Source of the DNA: an uncultured Porphyromonadaceae bacterium
GTDB lineage: Bacteria > Bacteroidota > Bacteroidia > Bacteroidales > Muribaculaceae
NCBI GenBank assembly: GCA_900541835.1
Contig: UQLL01000034.1
Span: 1 to 15,731, forward strand
DNA: 15,731 nt
Direction of reading: 5' to 3'
Shown in pieces: positions 6,824-12,752 of the stretch; positions within the stretch are counted from its first letter, which is position 1, and each line of letters opens with the position of its first letter. Below the pieces are notes generated by a model that was given only the letters and a program-made list of their open reading frames with translations, did no database searches and was not told the origin of the DNA. Position numbers and translations under genes: made by a program.

Positions 6824-6860
6824 CTGCCGCAAAGTTAAGACAAATTCCCGAATCATGCAA
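6824..6860 (-). promoter_or_regulatory. Leftward promoter candidate for the primase operon
   Basis: Minus-strand TAACTTTG (6837-6830) with TTG (6860-6858) 20 bases upstream. It faces the plus-strand promoter at 6602-6632 and would give the primase gene a ~260-base leader. It overlaps the ATG of the RHH gene, so both cannot be used freely at once. Confidence 0.55.
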
Positions 6861-7052
6861 AAAGACACTGACACCAGGGCCTCGTCATGGGGAGGCGCCC
6901 GCAGTGGCGCCGGACGAAAGAAGACCACCGCCCGCTCCATCGCGCTGCGAGTCCCCGCCGACGTCGCCGCCATCCTCGACGCCGTTCCCGGCCCCAAGTC
7001 CGCCTTCATCGTCGCCGCCATCCGCGCCTACGCCGCCTCCGGCAAGGACTGA
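6855..7052 (+). CDS. Small RHH-type DNA-binding protein
   Basis: A 65-residue protein: a basic, Gly-rich N-terminus ('SWGGARSGAGRKKT', residues 10-23) then 'ARSIALRVPADVAAILDAVPGPKSAFIVAAIRAYA', i.e. beta strand (SIALRVP), helix, turn with PKSAF, second helix. This 'WGG.R.GAGRK + RHH' architecture is common for small regulators on Bacteroidota mobile elements. The only ATG in this frame is at 6855. It is the sole full-length gene on the rightward transcript that passes the leader peptide and terminator, and is an obvious candidate to bind the 19-bp repeat, though this is inference. Strongly GC-rich codons match the surrounding phage. Confidence 0.75.
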   Translation: MQKDTDTRASSWGGARSGAGRKKTTARSIALRVPADVAAILDAVPGPKSAFIVAAIRAYAASGKD

Positions 7053-7067
7053 GCCGCCTATATGCCG

Positions 7068-7103
7068 CCGCGGAGTCCCCGTGGGAATCTTGTATCGCTT
7101 CAT
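7068..7103 (-). pseudogene. Remnant resembling the start of a VapE-type primase
   Basis: On the minus strand the first 12 codons read MKRYKIPTGTPR, against MEKYKIATGTSR at the start of the primase gene (9 of 12 identical, also close at DNA level). The reading then diverges into the antisense of the RHH gene. It looks like the 5' stub of another primase copy, or a duplicated start carried with the inserted plus-strand unit. Short, so chance similarity is possible. Confidence 0.4.
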
Positions 7104-7168
7104 GCTCATGCTTGTTTTTGCATGCCATTGCTGATACACATGGATTTTCTTCTGTTCGCATTCTTGGT

Positions 7169-7207
7169 TTTGCATATCTCGCATATTATTATTATCTTTG
7201 CACTATG
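7169..7207 (+). promoter_or_regulatory. Promoter of the RhuM gene
   Basis: TTTG at 7169-7172 and TATCTTTG at 7193-7200, 20 bases apart. The expected start near 7207 gives a ~105-base leader before the ATG at 7312. Confidence 0.8.
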
Positions 7208-7213
7208 TGATTG

Positions 7214-7272
7214 GTGACGCTCTCACGAAAGACTTTCAACTCGGCTTCGGATGTAGGTTCGCAGAGCGTCAC
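7214..7272 (+). promoter_or_regulatory. Stem-loop in the RhuM leader
   Basis: GTGACGCTCT (7214-7223) and AGAGCGTCAC (7263-7272) are perfect complements; CGAA (7226-7229) and TTCG (7258-7261) can extend the stem. It begins about 7 bases after the predicted transcript start, so the 5' end of the mRNA would be folded. Confidence 0.55.
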
Positions 7273-7311
7273 TTTATTGCGGACTGAACCCGAGGCCGAT
7301 GTTCTTAAGGC

Positions 7312-8292
7312 ATGAACGACGAAATTGTAATATACAAGTCCGAGGACGGCATCATCAAGATAGATGTCCTCTTTGCCGATGAGACTGTTTGGCTGACGCA
7401 GGGTCAAATGAGCAGCTTGTTCCAAAGGGACAGGTCTGTTATAACCAAGCACGTTAACAATGTATTTGACGAGGGGGAGCTTGACGCAGCAAGCAATGTG
7501 CATTTTTTGCACGTTGCAAATTCTGACAAGCCTGTCAAGTATTACAGTCTTGATGTGATTATCTCGGTCGGATACAGGGTAAAATCCCAACAAGGCACCC
7601 AGTTCCGTATCTGGGCGACACAGAGGCTCCGCGATTACATTGTCAAGGGGTTTGCGCTCAATGACGAGCGGTTCAAGAGCGGAAGTTCGATGAATTACTT
7701 CAAGGAGCTTCTCGACCGGATTCGTGCAATTAGGGTCGAGGAGAAGGTGTTTTACCAACAGGTAAAGGATATTTACCGTCTCAGCAAGGATTACGACCCC
7801 GACGCGCAGATTACGCTCGAATTTTTCAAGAAGGTACAGAATAAGCTGCTTTGGGCTGTCAGTGGTCAGACTGCCGCCCAACTGGTCTATTACCGCGCGA
7901 ACCACTGCCTGCCAAATATGGGACTCACGTCTACCTCCAAACCAGGCAAGGTGCGCAAGTGCGACATCACCACCGGGAAAAACTATCTTGATGAGGTGGA
8001 ACTCCAAAACCTGAAACTGATAGTGGAGCAATATCTCGCTTTTGCGGAAACGCAGGCTCTCAACCATCGTGTGATGTATATGAAGGATTGGGTTGAGAAA
8101 CTTGACATGCTCCTTACCATGAACGGTCACAATATCTTGGAAACCGCCGGAAAAATCAAACATGAGCTTGCCGTCGCGAAAGCCGAGAAGGAATATGCCC
8201 TCTATCTGGAAGAACAAAAACAGCTCGCCCGGCTTGAAAGCATCAAGGAACTTGACAGGGATTTGAAGAGGCTTCAATCCAAGAAAAAGTAA
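7312..8292 (+). CDS. rhuM: RhuM-family protein (phage cargo gene)
   Basis: A 326-residue member of the RhuM family, named after a Salmonella pathogenicity island gene and widespread on mobile elements; its biochemical role is not established. Recognisable blocks: 'VRLF..ETVWLTQGQMSSLFQRDRSVITKHV' style N-terminal HTH-like region (about 18-50), 'YYSLDVIISVGYRVKSQQGTQFRIWAT' (quoted as YYSLDVIISVGYRVKSQQ, 77-94, then GTQFRIWAT), and a long C-terminal helical part from about 240. Length is normal for the family. It has its own promoter and a folded leader, runs against its neighbours, and uses visibly less GC-rich codons than the flanking phage genes, which suggests separate acquisition. A defence or superinfection-type role is possible but not shown. 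Confidence 0.9.
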   Translation: MNDEIVIYKSEDGIIKIDVLFADETVWLTQGQMSSLFQRDRSVITKHVNNVFDEGELDAASNVHFLHVANSDKPVKYYSLDVIISVGYRVKSQQGTQFRIWATQRLRDYIVKGFALNDERFKSGSSMNYFKELLDRIRAIRVEEKVFYQQVKDIYRLSKDYDPDAQITLEFFKKVQNKLLWAVSGQTAAQLVYYRANHCLPNMGLTSTSKPGKVRKCDITTGKNYLDEVELQNLKLIVEQYLAFAETQALNHRVMYMKDWVEKLDMLLTMNGHNILETAGKIKHELAVAKAEKEYALYLEEQKQLARLESIKELDRDLKRLQSKKK

Positions 8293-8329
8293 TTCACCTG
8301 TGCAAGCCTCAAGCAATTGAGAGTGAATT
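8291..8329. terminator. Hairpin between convergent genes, possible bidirectional terminator
   Basis: AATTCAC (8291-8297) pairs with GTGAATT (8323-8329), and inside it CTCAA/TTGAG closes a GCAA tetraloop (8308-8321). It fills the 41-base gap between the RhuM stop and the stop of the opposing gene. There is no clear T-run on either side, so terminator function is uncertain. Confidence 0.45.
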
Positions 8330-8333
8330 GTTC

Positions 8334-8795
8334 TCATATGTACTTCCTTTTCACGTGGTTCCTGAACTGCTTCGCCGCGGCCCCGGCGGTGCGGCCGAGC
8401 ACCAGGGCGGCGGTGGCGTAGCTTATCCCCTCCAGCCGCATCCGGCGCAGCCGGAGCCTCTCCTCCGGCGTCCACCTCCTGTGCTCGCGTAGCACCAGCC
8501 CCATGCAGTGCCGCATCTCCGTCACCGCCGCCGCCGCAGAGCGGCCCGTCGCCCGGGCGATCTCCGCGTCCGGGCGACCGGCGGCGAACATCCGGCGCAC
8601 CGTCTCCAGTTCGGCGGGCGTCCACTTCCGCTTCCTGTTCATGGGCCCCCGGTTGACGCCGGCGAAGATGCATCGGGCGTAGATGGCCTTGAGGCTGCGG
8701 CCCAGCCTCAAGGCCATCTCCCTGCACGGCACGCCCGCCTCGTACATCTCGCGGAGCTCCCGGTGCTCCCTATCGGTCCATGGCCGCCCGTTCAT
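8334..8795 (-). CDS. Protein of three tandem Myb/SANT-like HTH repeats
   Basis: A 153-residue protein made of three similar ~45-residue units: residues 4-47, 57-101 and 107-150. Each begins with 'RPWT', 'RKWT' or 'RRWT' followed by acidic residue(s), then a helix ending in an 'AG.P..EMALRLGRS' or equivalent turn ('AGRPDAEIARATGRS', 'EGISYATAALVLGRT') and a final helix with basic residues. This W-helix-G-R-S pattern is that of Myb/SANT-like and resolvase-type HTH domains, so the protein should bind DNA. The ATG at 8795 is secured by an ATGA overlap with the previous gene. It is the last gene of the early operon, where a middle/late regulator would fit; this role is inference. Confidence 0.8.
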   Translation of the reverse strand: MNGRPWTDREHRELREMYEAGVPCREMALRLGRSLKAIYARCIFAGVNRGPMNRKRKWTPAELETVRRMFAAGRPDAEIARATGRSAAAAVTEMRHCMGLVLREHRRWTPEERLRLRRMRLEGISYATAALVLGRTAGAAAKQFRNHVKRKYI

Positions 8796-9280
8796 TCCTC
8801 GTTCAGTCTTTCGGTGAGTCCGGGCGAGAAGCGGTAGATCACATGCCGGGCAGCGCAACTTCCGACGAGGGAGCATCTAAAATCTCCAGGCTTTTTAAAG
8901 ACGCACCCGACGCAGTGTCCGAGTTCGATTTCCGGCGCTTCCTCGTAGACCTTTCCCGCTACTATTATCCCGTTGGCTTCAGTTTCCCCGGGCGTCCCGC
9001 AGAGCGTCTCCAGGCCGAACTCGGCGGCCACCCCGGCCTCTATGCGACAGCCCCGGGACTTCTCCCAGCCCTCGCACAGGTAGATGGCGTCGCAGTCCAT
9101 GAGCGCCCGCAGGTCGCAGCACAGGTGGTCGGCGTAGGTCGGGTTCTTGCCCGCGTAGATGTTGAACGGGTTGACGGGCCTGTGGCCCAGACGGCTCAGC
9201 TTCGCCGCCGCGAGGTCGGCCTGCCGCCGCGCCTCGTCGATGTCCCTGCCGCTTATCGGCAGGCTGATGTATACTTTCAT
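8792..9280 (-). CDS. DUF4406 protein with C-terminal four-Cys module
   Basis: A 162-residue protein. The first ~95 residues are DUF4406, a relative of nucleoside 2-deoxyribosyltransferases: 'MKVYISLPISGRD' at the start, 'HRPVNPF' at 33-39, 'LMDCDAIYLCEGWEKSRGCRIEAG' (seen in two pieces, LMDCDAIYLCEGWEKS and RGCRIEAG, 60-83) with the conserved acidic residue in RIEAG. In phages this fold probably acts on nucleotides. Residues 123-150 add C123xxC126...C136...C142 and 'HVIYRF', a small likely zinc-binding module also found alone in Bacteroidales phages. It follows the folded tandem repeats and overlaps the next gene by ATGA. Confidence 0.88.
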   Translation of the reverse strand: MKVYISLPISGRDIDEARRQADLAAAKLSRLGHRPVNPFNIYAGKNPTYADHLCCDLRALMDCDAIYLCEGWEKSRGCRIEAGVAAEFGLETLCGTPGETEANGIIVAGKVYEEAPEIELGHCVGCVFKKPGDFRCSLVGSCAARHVIYRFSPGLTERLNEE

Positions 9281-9302
9281 GGTGTCGTCGTTTTTATTAG
9301 TG

Positions 9303-9412
9303 TTTGCGCCCCCGGCGGCTTCGACGCCGCAACCTCTCCGAAGTTATGGCCACGAGGCATTTCCGTGGCGGTCTCGGGGGCCGGTGCCCGCCGCGCATCA
9401 CTGCGAAGCGGG
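9303..9412 (-). ncRNA. Folded tandem element, copy 1 (candidate structured RNA)
   Basis: The 329-base gap between DUF4406 and the ssDNA-binding gene contains two ~110-base direct repeats. Copy 1 folds as a closed multiloop: GCCCCCG (9308-9314) with CGGGGGC (9375-9381), inside it GCGGC/GCCGC (9316-9331) and GCCACG/CGTGGC (9349-9354 with 9364-9369, loop AGGCATTTC), then a separate 3' hairpin CCCGC/GCGGG (9387-9412). The strand given is that of the surrounding operon; the fold works on both. No matching RNA family is known to me. Confidence 0.55.
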
Positions 9413-9450
9413 CTAAGTATGGAAGATTGTAAACCAAAACCCTACAAACC

Positions 9451-9562
9451 TTTGCGCCCCCGGCGGCTTCGACGCCGCAACCTCCTTCCGCTATCACAGC
9501 CGGACGGCATTTCTCCGGCGGTCTCGGGGGCCTGGACCCGCCGCGCATCACTGCGAGGCGGG
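9451..9562 (-). ncRNA. Folded tandem element, copy 2 (candidate structured RNA)
   Basis: Copy 2 keeps every stem of copy 1: GCCCCCG/CGGGGGC (9456-9462 with 9525-9531), GCGGC/GCCGC, and the internal hairpin, now GCCGGA/TCCGGC (9499-9504 with 9514-9519). The last three base pairs of that hairpin all differ from copy 1 yet still pair, while the loop is almost unchanged (CGGCATTTC). The 3' hairpin is CCCGCC/GGCGGG. Sequence outside stems (9485-9497) has drifted. Confidence 0.6.
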
Positions 9563-9609
9563 GCGAATACTCATGAAACTAAACTAACCATCCATCTGAG
9601 AGAAAAAGC

Positions 9610-10167
9610 TCAATCCCATTCGTCGTCGATGGCCGAGGTGTCGACGCCGGCGAAGTCCTCCTTGGCCGACTTGCCGCCGCCGAGACGCTGGCCGTCGTGC
9701 GTCTTCATCACGTTGTTCAGGGCGGCCGCCACGCCCGCGTTGCCGCTGACCTTGTAGGGGTACAGCGTGATCGACACTATGGCCTTCATGCCGCTGTAGA
9801 TCTGCTCGGCGTCCATGATGGGCATCCTGTCGCGGTCCACCACCTCCGGGCGCCGCTCCGTCTTCGCCACGATCACCCAGTGGCCGTGCATCGACTCGTC
9901 CTCCTTCTCGTCGCCGTCGCGCAGGGCTATGTCCAGCTTGGCCGGGAGCTTCCCCTCCCACTTGGCCTGCTTCCCCTGCTTCTTGGCGGCCTCCACGGCC
10001 GCGTGCAGCGCCTCGACGGTGGCCTTCTCCTTCTTCGGGATCAGCAGCGTGACCGCATACTTCCCCTTGCCCGTGTTGTCCGGGTCGTACTTCTCTGTCA
10101 GGTGCACGTAGCTGAGCACCACCGGGCCGAGTATGACCCTGCTCTCTGTTCGTTTCGGTTCTATCAT
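9610..10167 (-). CDS. Phage single-stranded DNA-binding protein (DUF2815/Enc34 type)
   Basis: A 185-residue OB-fold ssDNA-binding protein of the DUF2815/Enc34 family. Diagnostic parts: 'RVILGPVVLSYVHLTEKYDPDNTGKGKYAVTLLIPK' (start to about residue 45; quoted as RVILGPVVLSYVHL and KGKYAVTLLIPK), central 'DIALRDGDEK', 'VIVAKTERRPEVVDRD', and 'QIYSGMKAIVSITLYPYKVSG' (about 122-142, shown as QIYSGMKAIV and SITLYPYKVSG), then a flexible tail ending in acidic 'SAIDDEWD' like the protein-docking tails of SSBs. It coats ssDNA during replication and recombination. It directly follows the DUF2800 nuclease gene, the usual pairing for this family. Confidence 0.92.
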   Translation of the reverse strand: MIEPKRTESRVILGPVVLSYVHLTEKYDPDNTGKGKYAVTLLIPKKEKATVEALHAAVEAAKKQGKQAKWEGKLPAKLDIALRDGDEKEDESMHGHWVIVAKTERRPEVVDRDRMPIMDAEQIYSGMKAIVSITLYPYKVSGNAGVAAALNNVMKTHDGQRLGGGKSAKEDFAGVDTSAIDDEWD

Positions 10168-10194
10168 TCTCGTTTGCTTGTTTTTAGTTGATAC

Positions 10195-11352
10195 TTAGTC
10201 GTCGACCACTATCCCCGCGAACTCGTCCGCCCCCTTGTAGTGGGGCCGCGGGTCGCCATCCTCCACCAGCGCGGGCTTCCCCGGCGCCTTGGTCACGTAC
10301 TCCCCGAGCACCTCGCGGAAGCGCTTCCTGCCCAGGCTCCTCTCCAGCTCGGTGAGCGTCTTGAGCTCCCGCGGCCTGTAGATGTCCTCCACGCCCTCGG
10401 CTGCCAGCCGCTCGGCCACCGCCCCGGCGTCGGAGAATCGGCGCACGCTCCGGCCCTCCACCACCTTCCAGCCCGGCAGCGCCGTGCCGCCGAGGGCGAG
10501 GGCCAGCGCCCGCTCCTCCATCTCCCTGACCCAGGCCTTCACCGCGCCCAGGCGTGGCAGTATCCTCCCGGCCAGCTCCCCGGCGTCCACCTGGCCGGGC
10601 ACGGGGAACTCCCCGCCCAGGCAATAGGCCGCCAGCTCCCGGCACTCGCCCCGGCACCGGCAGAACCGGCACCAGTCGCCCGCCGAGGCGCGGCCATAGT
10701 CGCCGGACGCCTCCCGGATCCTCGGCGCCAGCGTGTCCCGCATCCAGTCGGTCAGCGCCGCCAGCGTCGTCTCGTAGCTGTCGAGGTGATTGATGCGCGG
10801 CTGCACTATCGTCATCCGGATGCTCTCCGGCACCGGGATCCCCTTGCGCTCCATCAGCGCCACCGCCCCAAGGGCGTAGATCATCATCTGCGGGTTCTCC
10901 TCGGCCTTCACCCTCACCCCCTTGCCATACTTGAAGTCGAAGACCTCGAGCTGCCAGTCGTTGACGATGATGGCGTCCGCCGTGCCGTGGCAGGCCGCGC
11001 CGTCGCGCCCCGGAAGCGCCACCCGCGACTCCACCAGCAGCCGGGCCTCCCCGTCCACGCTGCGGGCCTTGTTCAGCGCCTCTATCACGAGGCCCGCATA
11101 CTGCTCCACGTAGCCGTCCATGTCCGGCGAGTAGAACTCCCGGAGCTCGTCTATCTCCTTCAGCTCCTCGGGCGTCCCCTTGTCGCCGTTGTAGATCTTC
11201 AGCGCCCTGGCCGCGTAGGCGTGGGCCAGCGTCCCCTCTTTCGCGAAGTCCGAGCTCGCGTCCGGGTAGGCCTCCTCCCGCCGGGGCGCCGCCGTGCAGT
11301 GCAGCCAGCGGTGCGCCGCCGACGGGCTGAGCCGTGCATGCTTCTTTCCCAT
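10195..11352 (-). CDS. DUF2800 Cas4/RecB-like nuclease with iron-sulfur cysteines
   Basis: A 385-residue PD-(D/E)xK nuclease of the DUF2800 family. Active site: 'GTADAI' with D126, 'EVFDFKYGKG' with D139 and K141, and Q155 in 'NPQMMIYALG'. Cysteines C19 ('WLHCTAAP') and C228/C231/C233/C237 ('CRFCRCRGECRELA') are placed like the 4Fe-4S ligands of Cas4 and AddB. It likely resects DNA ends for phage recombination, handing ssDNA to the neighbouring binding protein. Its ATG overlaps the preceding stop by one base (TGATG), so translation is probably coupled. It is intact and of normal length. Confidence 0.9.
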   Translation of the reverse strand: MGKKHARLSPSAAHRWLHCTAAPRREEAYPDASSDFAKEGTLAHAYAARALKIYNGDKGTPEELKEIDELREFYSPDMDGYVEQYAGLVIEALNKARSVDGEARLLVESRVALPGRDGAACHGTADAIIVNDWQLEVFDFKYGKGVRVKAEENPQMMIYALGAVALMERKGIPVPESIRMTIVQPRINHLDSYETTLAALTDWMRDTLAPRIREASGDYGRASAGDWCRFCRCRGECRELAAYCLGGEFPVPGQVDAGELAGRILPRLGAVKAWVREMEERALALALGGTALPGWKVVEGRSVRRFSDAGAVAERLAAEGVEDIYRPRELKTLTELERSLGRKRFREVLGEYVTKAPGKPALVEDGDPRPHYKGADEFAGIVVDD

Positions 11353-11891
11353 CAGAACGGGACGCCCTCCTCGCGCGGGAGGACGAAGCTGCCGTCCTCC
11401 CCTATCTTTACGGATTCGAGGTCGCGCACGAAGTTAGGGCGCAGGTCGTTCGGGATGCCGCTCGGCACCGCCGCGCCGTACGTGTCCGCCACCAGGTTGC
11501 GGATGAAGCCCGTCAGGGCGCTGTAGCGCGGGTTCCTCTTCGGCTCGGCGCCGAGCAGGCGCCTCCGGCACCCGTCCATGGCCGCCCTCAGCTCCCCGTC
11601 CGTCACCGGCGCCACCTCAAGGTCGAGCTTCTCGACCAGCTCCGCCCCGCCGGGCATCTCCCTCACCCGTTCGAGATCGCTTTTCACGGCCTTTCCCTCC
11701 GTCGGCTGCGGGATTGCCTTGCTTTCGCCCGAAACGGCCTCTACGGGCCTCCCAGGGGCCTCCACGGGCCTCTCTCGCGTCGGCGTCGGCCCCGTGGCCT
11801 CGCCGCCGCGTGTCAGAGCGTCCAGCAGGCGGTTCGCCACCCGCTCCACGCGCTCCGATATGTCTATCGTCGCTGTTAGCTTTACGTCCAT
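11352..11891 (-). CDS. Unknown phage early protein with Pro/Glu-rich linker
   Basis: A 179-residue protein I do not recognise. An N-terminal strand-helix ('VKLTATIDISERVERVANRLLDAL', quoted VKLTATIDIS and ERVERVANRLLDAL) leads into a Pro/Glu/Arg-rich low-complexity stretch (about 30-70), then a folded C-terminal part 'DGELRAAMDGCRRRLLG', 'NPRYSALTGFIRNLVADTYG', 'DLRPNFVRDLESVKI'. The layout suggests a DNA- or protein-binding adaptor. It has a start-codon leader (AAAAACGACAACAC) almost identical to that of the DUF4406 gene, and is coupled to the DUF2800 nuclease by TGATG, so it probably works in the same pathway. Confidence 0.75.
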   Translation of the reverse strand: MDVKLTATIDISERVERVANRLLDALTRGGEATGPTPTRERPVEAPGRPVEAVSGESKAIPQPTEGKAVKSDLERVREMPGGAELVEKLDLEVAPVTDGELRAAMDGCRRRLLGAEPKRNPRYSALTGFIRNLVADTYGAAVPSGIPNDLRPNFVRDLESVKIGEDGSFVLPREEGVPF

Positions 11892-11904
11892 CGTGTTGTC
11901 GTTT

Positions 11905-12087
11905 TTAGAAGTTGTTTCGTCTGTCGGTGCGGCGCACCTCCGGGGCCGCCAGGGCCGCCCACAGCAGCAGGCACATCGACGCTATCTGCATCGCCGCCGA
12001 GGCCTTCGTCCCCGGCTCGGCCATCACCAGCGACAGCAGCATCAGCACACCCGCCAGCCCGACCATGAATCTTATCGTTCCTGTCAT
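11905..12087 (-). CDS. 60-residue protein with two membrane segments
   Basis: Residues 6-24 ('RFMVGLAGVLMLLSLVMAE') and about 32-50 ('AAMQIASMCLLLWAALAAPE') are hydrophobic enough to span the inner membrane, joined by a short polar loop; the C-terminus is basic (RRTDRRNNF). No signal peptide cleavage site or known family is visible. A two-TM mini-protein in an early operon could be involved in superinfection exclusion or host membrane interference, but nothing in the sequence proves it. Neighbours are separated by only 13 and 3 bases, so it is part of the operon. Confidence 0.65.
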   Translation of the reverse strand: MTGTIRFMVGLAGVLMLLSLVMAEPGTKASAAMQIASMCLLLWAALAAPEVRRTDRRNNF

Positions 12088-12090
12088 GTC

Positions 12091-12300
12091 TCAGAATGTT
12101 TGAAGTCTGTACTTTCGTTCCCACGCCTCCGTGATGCCCTTGCCGAGGAACACCGGGCGGCCCTCCACCGTGTAGCGGCGCCGTATACGGCCCGCCAGCA
12201 CCCAGCGGTCCAGCGTCCGGCGGCTCACGCCGAACATCGCCGCCGTGTCCCGGGGGCAGTAGCGCCCGTCGCGCAGCACCCTCGGCCTCTCACCCTTCAT
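12091..12300 (-). CDS. MerR/excisionase-like HTH protein
   Basis: A 69-residue helix-turn-helix protein: 'GRYCPRDTAAMFGVSRRTLDRWVLAGRIRRRYTVEGRPVFLG' contains the recognition helix (SRRTLDRW) followed by a wing (RRRYTVEGRPVF), the pattern of excisionase/MerR-type domains (helix_turn_helix_17). It could regulate transcription or assist excision; the integrase is not in view. The ATG at 12300 overlaps the upstream gene by 11 bases. Confidence 0.85.
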   Translation of the reverse strand: MKGERPRVLRDGRYCPRDTAAMFGVSRRTLDRWVLAGRIRRRYTVEGRPVFLGKGITEAWERKYRLQTF

Positions 12301-12676
12301 GGCTCGTCCCCTCCATGAACTCGTTCACCCTGTCCAGCAGCGTCCCGGCCTTGCCGTCCACCGGGAACCCGGCCCGCAGCAGCCTCGCGGCGTCAGCCGG
12401 GGCGAGCACCGACGCGGCCTGCGCGTCGCGGTTCAGCATCAGCGCCGGGCGCGCATCCTCCCACACGCTCTCCACCAGCAGCCTCCGCTGCTGCTCCACC
12501 TCCAGGCGGCGCCTGCCGTTCCGGCCCTGCGCCCAGCGCACGGGCACCATCCGCTTCCAGGCGTGGACGAACGTCGTCCAGTCCACGTCGGCGCGCATGT
12601 ACATCTCCTCGATCGCCTCCCACTCCCGGTCGCCGATCTTAACTCTCGTGATCTTCTCGAATTCTTCTCTTGTCAT
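12290..12676 (-). CDS. Unknown phage protein, 'MTREEFEKIT' type
   Basis: A 128-residue, mostly helical protein. The N-terminus 'MTREEFEKITRVKIGDREWEAIEEMYM' followed by 'DVDWTTFVHAWKRM' is typical of a protein I have seen repeatedly beside HTH genes in Bacteroidales phages, but I know of no function. An Arg-rich middle ('GRNGRRRLEVEQQRRLL', 56-72) might contact nucleic acid. It starts after a purine-rich leader (AAAAACGAAAGAACG) and is coupled to the HTH protein downstream. The 76-base gap before it carries only this leader and a GC-rich hairpin. Confidence 0.75.
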   Translation of the reverse strand: MTREEFEKITRVKIGDREWEAIEEMYMRADVDWTTFVHAWKRMVPVRWAQGRNGRRRLEVEQQRRLLVESVWEDARPALMLNRDAQAASVLAPADAARLLRAGFPVDGKAGTLLDRVNEFMEGTSHEG

Positions 12677-12752
12677 CGTTCTTTCGTTTTTCCGTTTCTG
12701 TTGTTTTTGCTGTCTTATCGTGGGCGGCTCCCGGGCCGCGCGTCCGGGGGCG

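Noticed and set aside
4011..7052. A 1013-codon plus-strand open frame
   Set aside because: It is the antisense of the primase-helicase gene, open because of high GC; only its last 65 codons (from the ATG at 6855) look like a real protein.
7192..8727. A 511-codon minus-strand open frame
   Set aside because: Antisense of RhuM joined to an out-of-frame reading of the Myb-like gene.
9297..9551. An 84-codon minus-strand ORF across the tandem elements
   Set aside because: The two copies differ by a non-multiple-of-three insertion of two bases and changes fall in compensating stem positions, which fits RNA structure better than coding.
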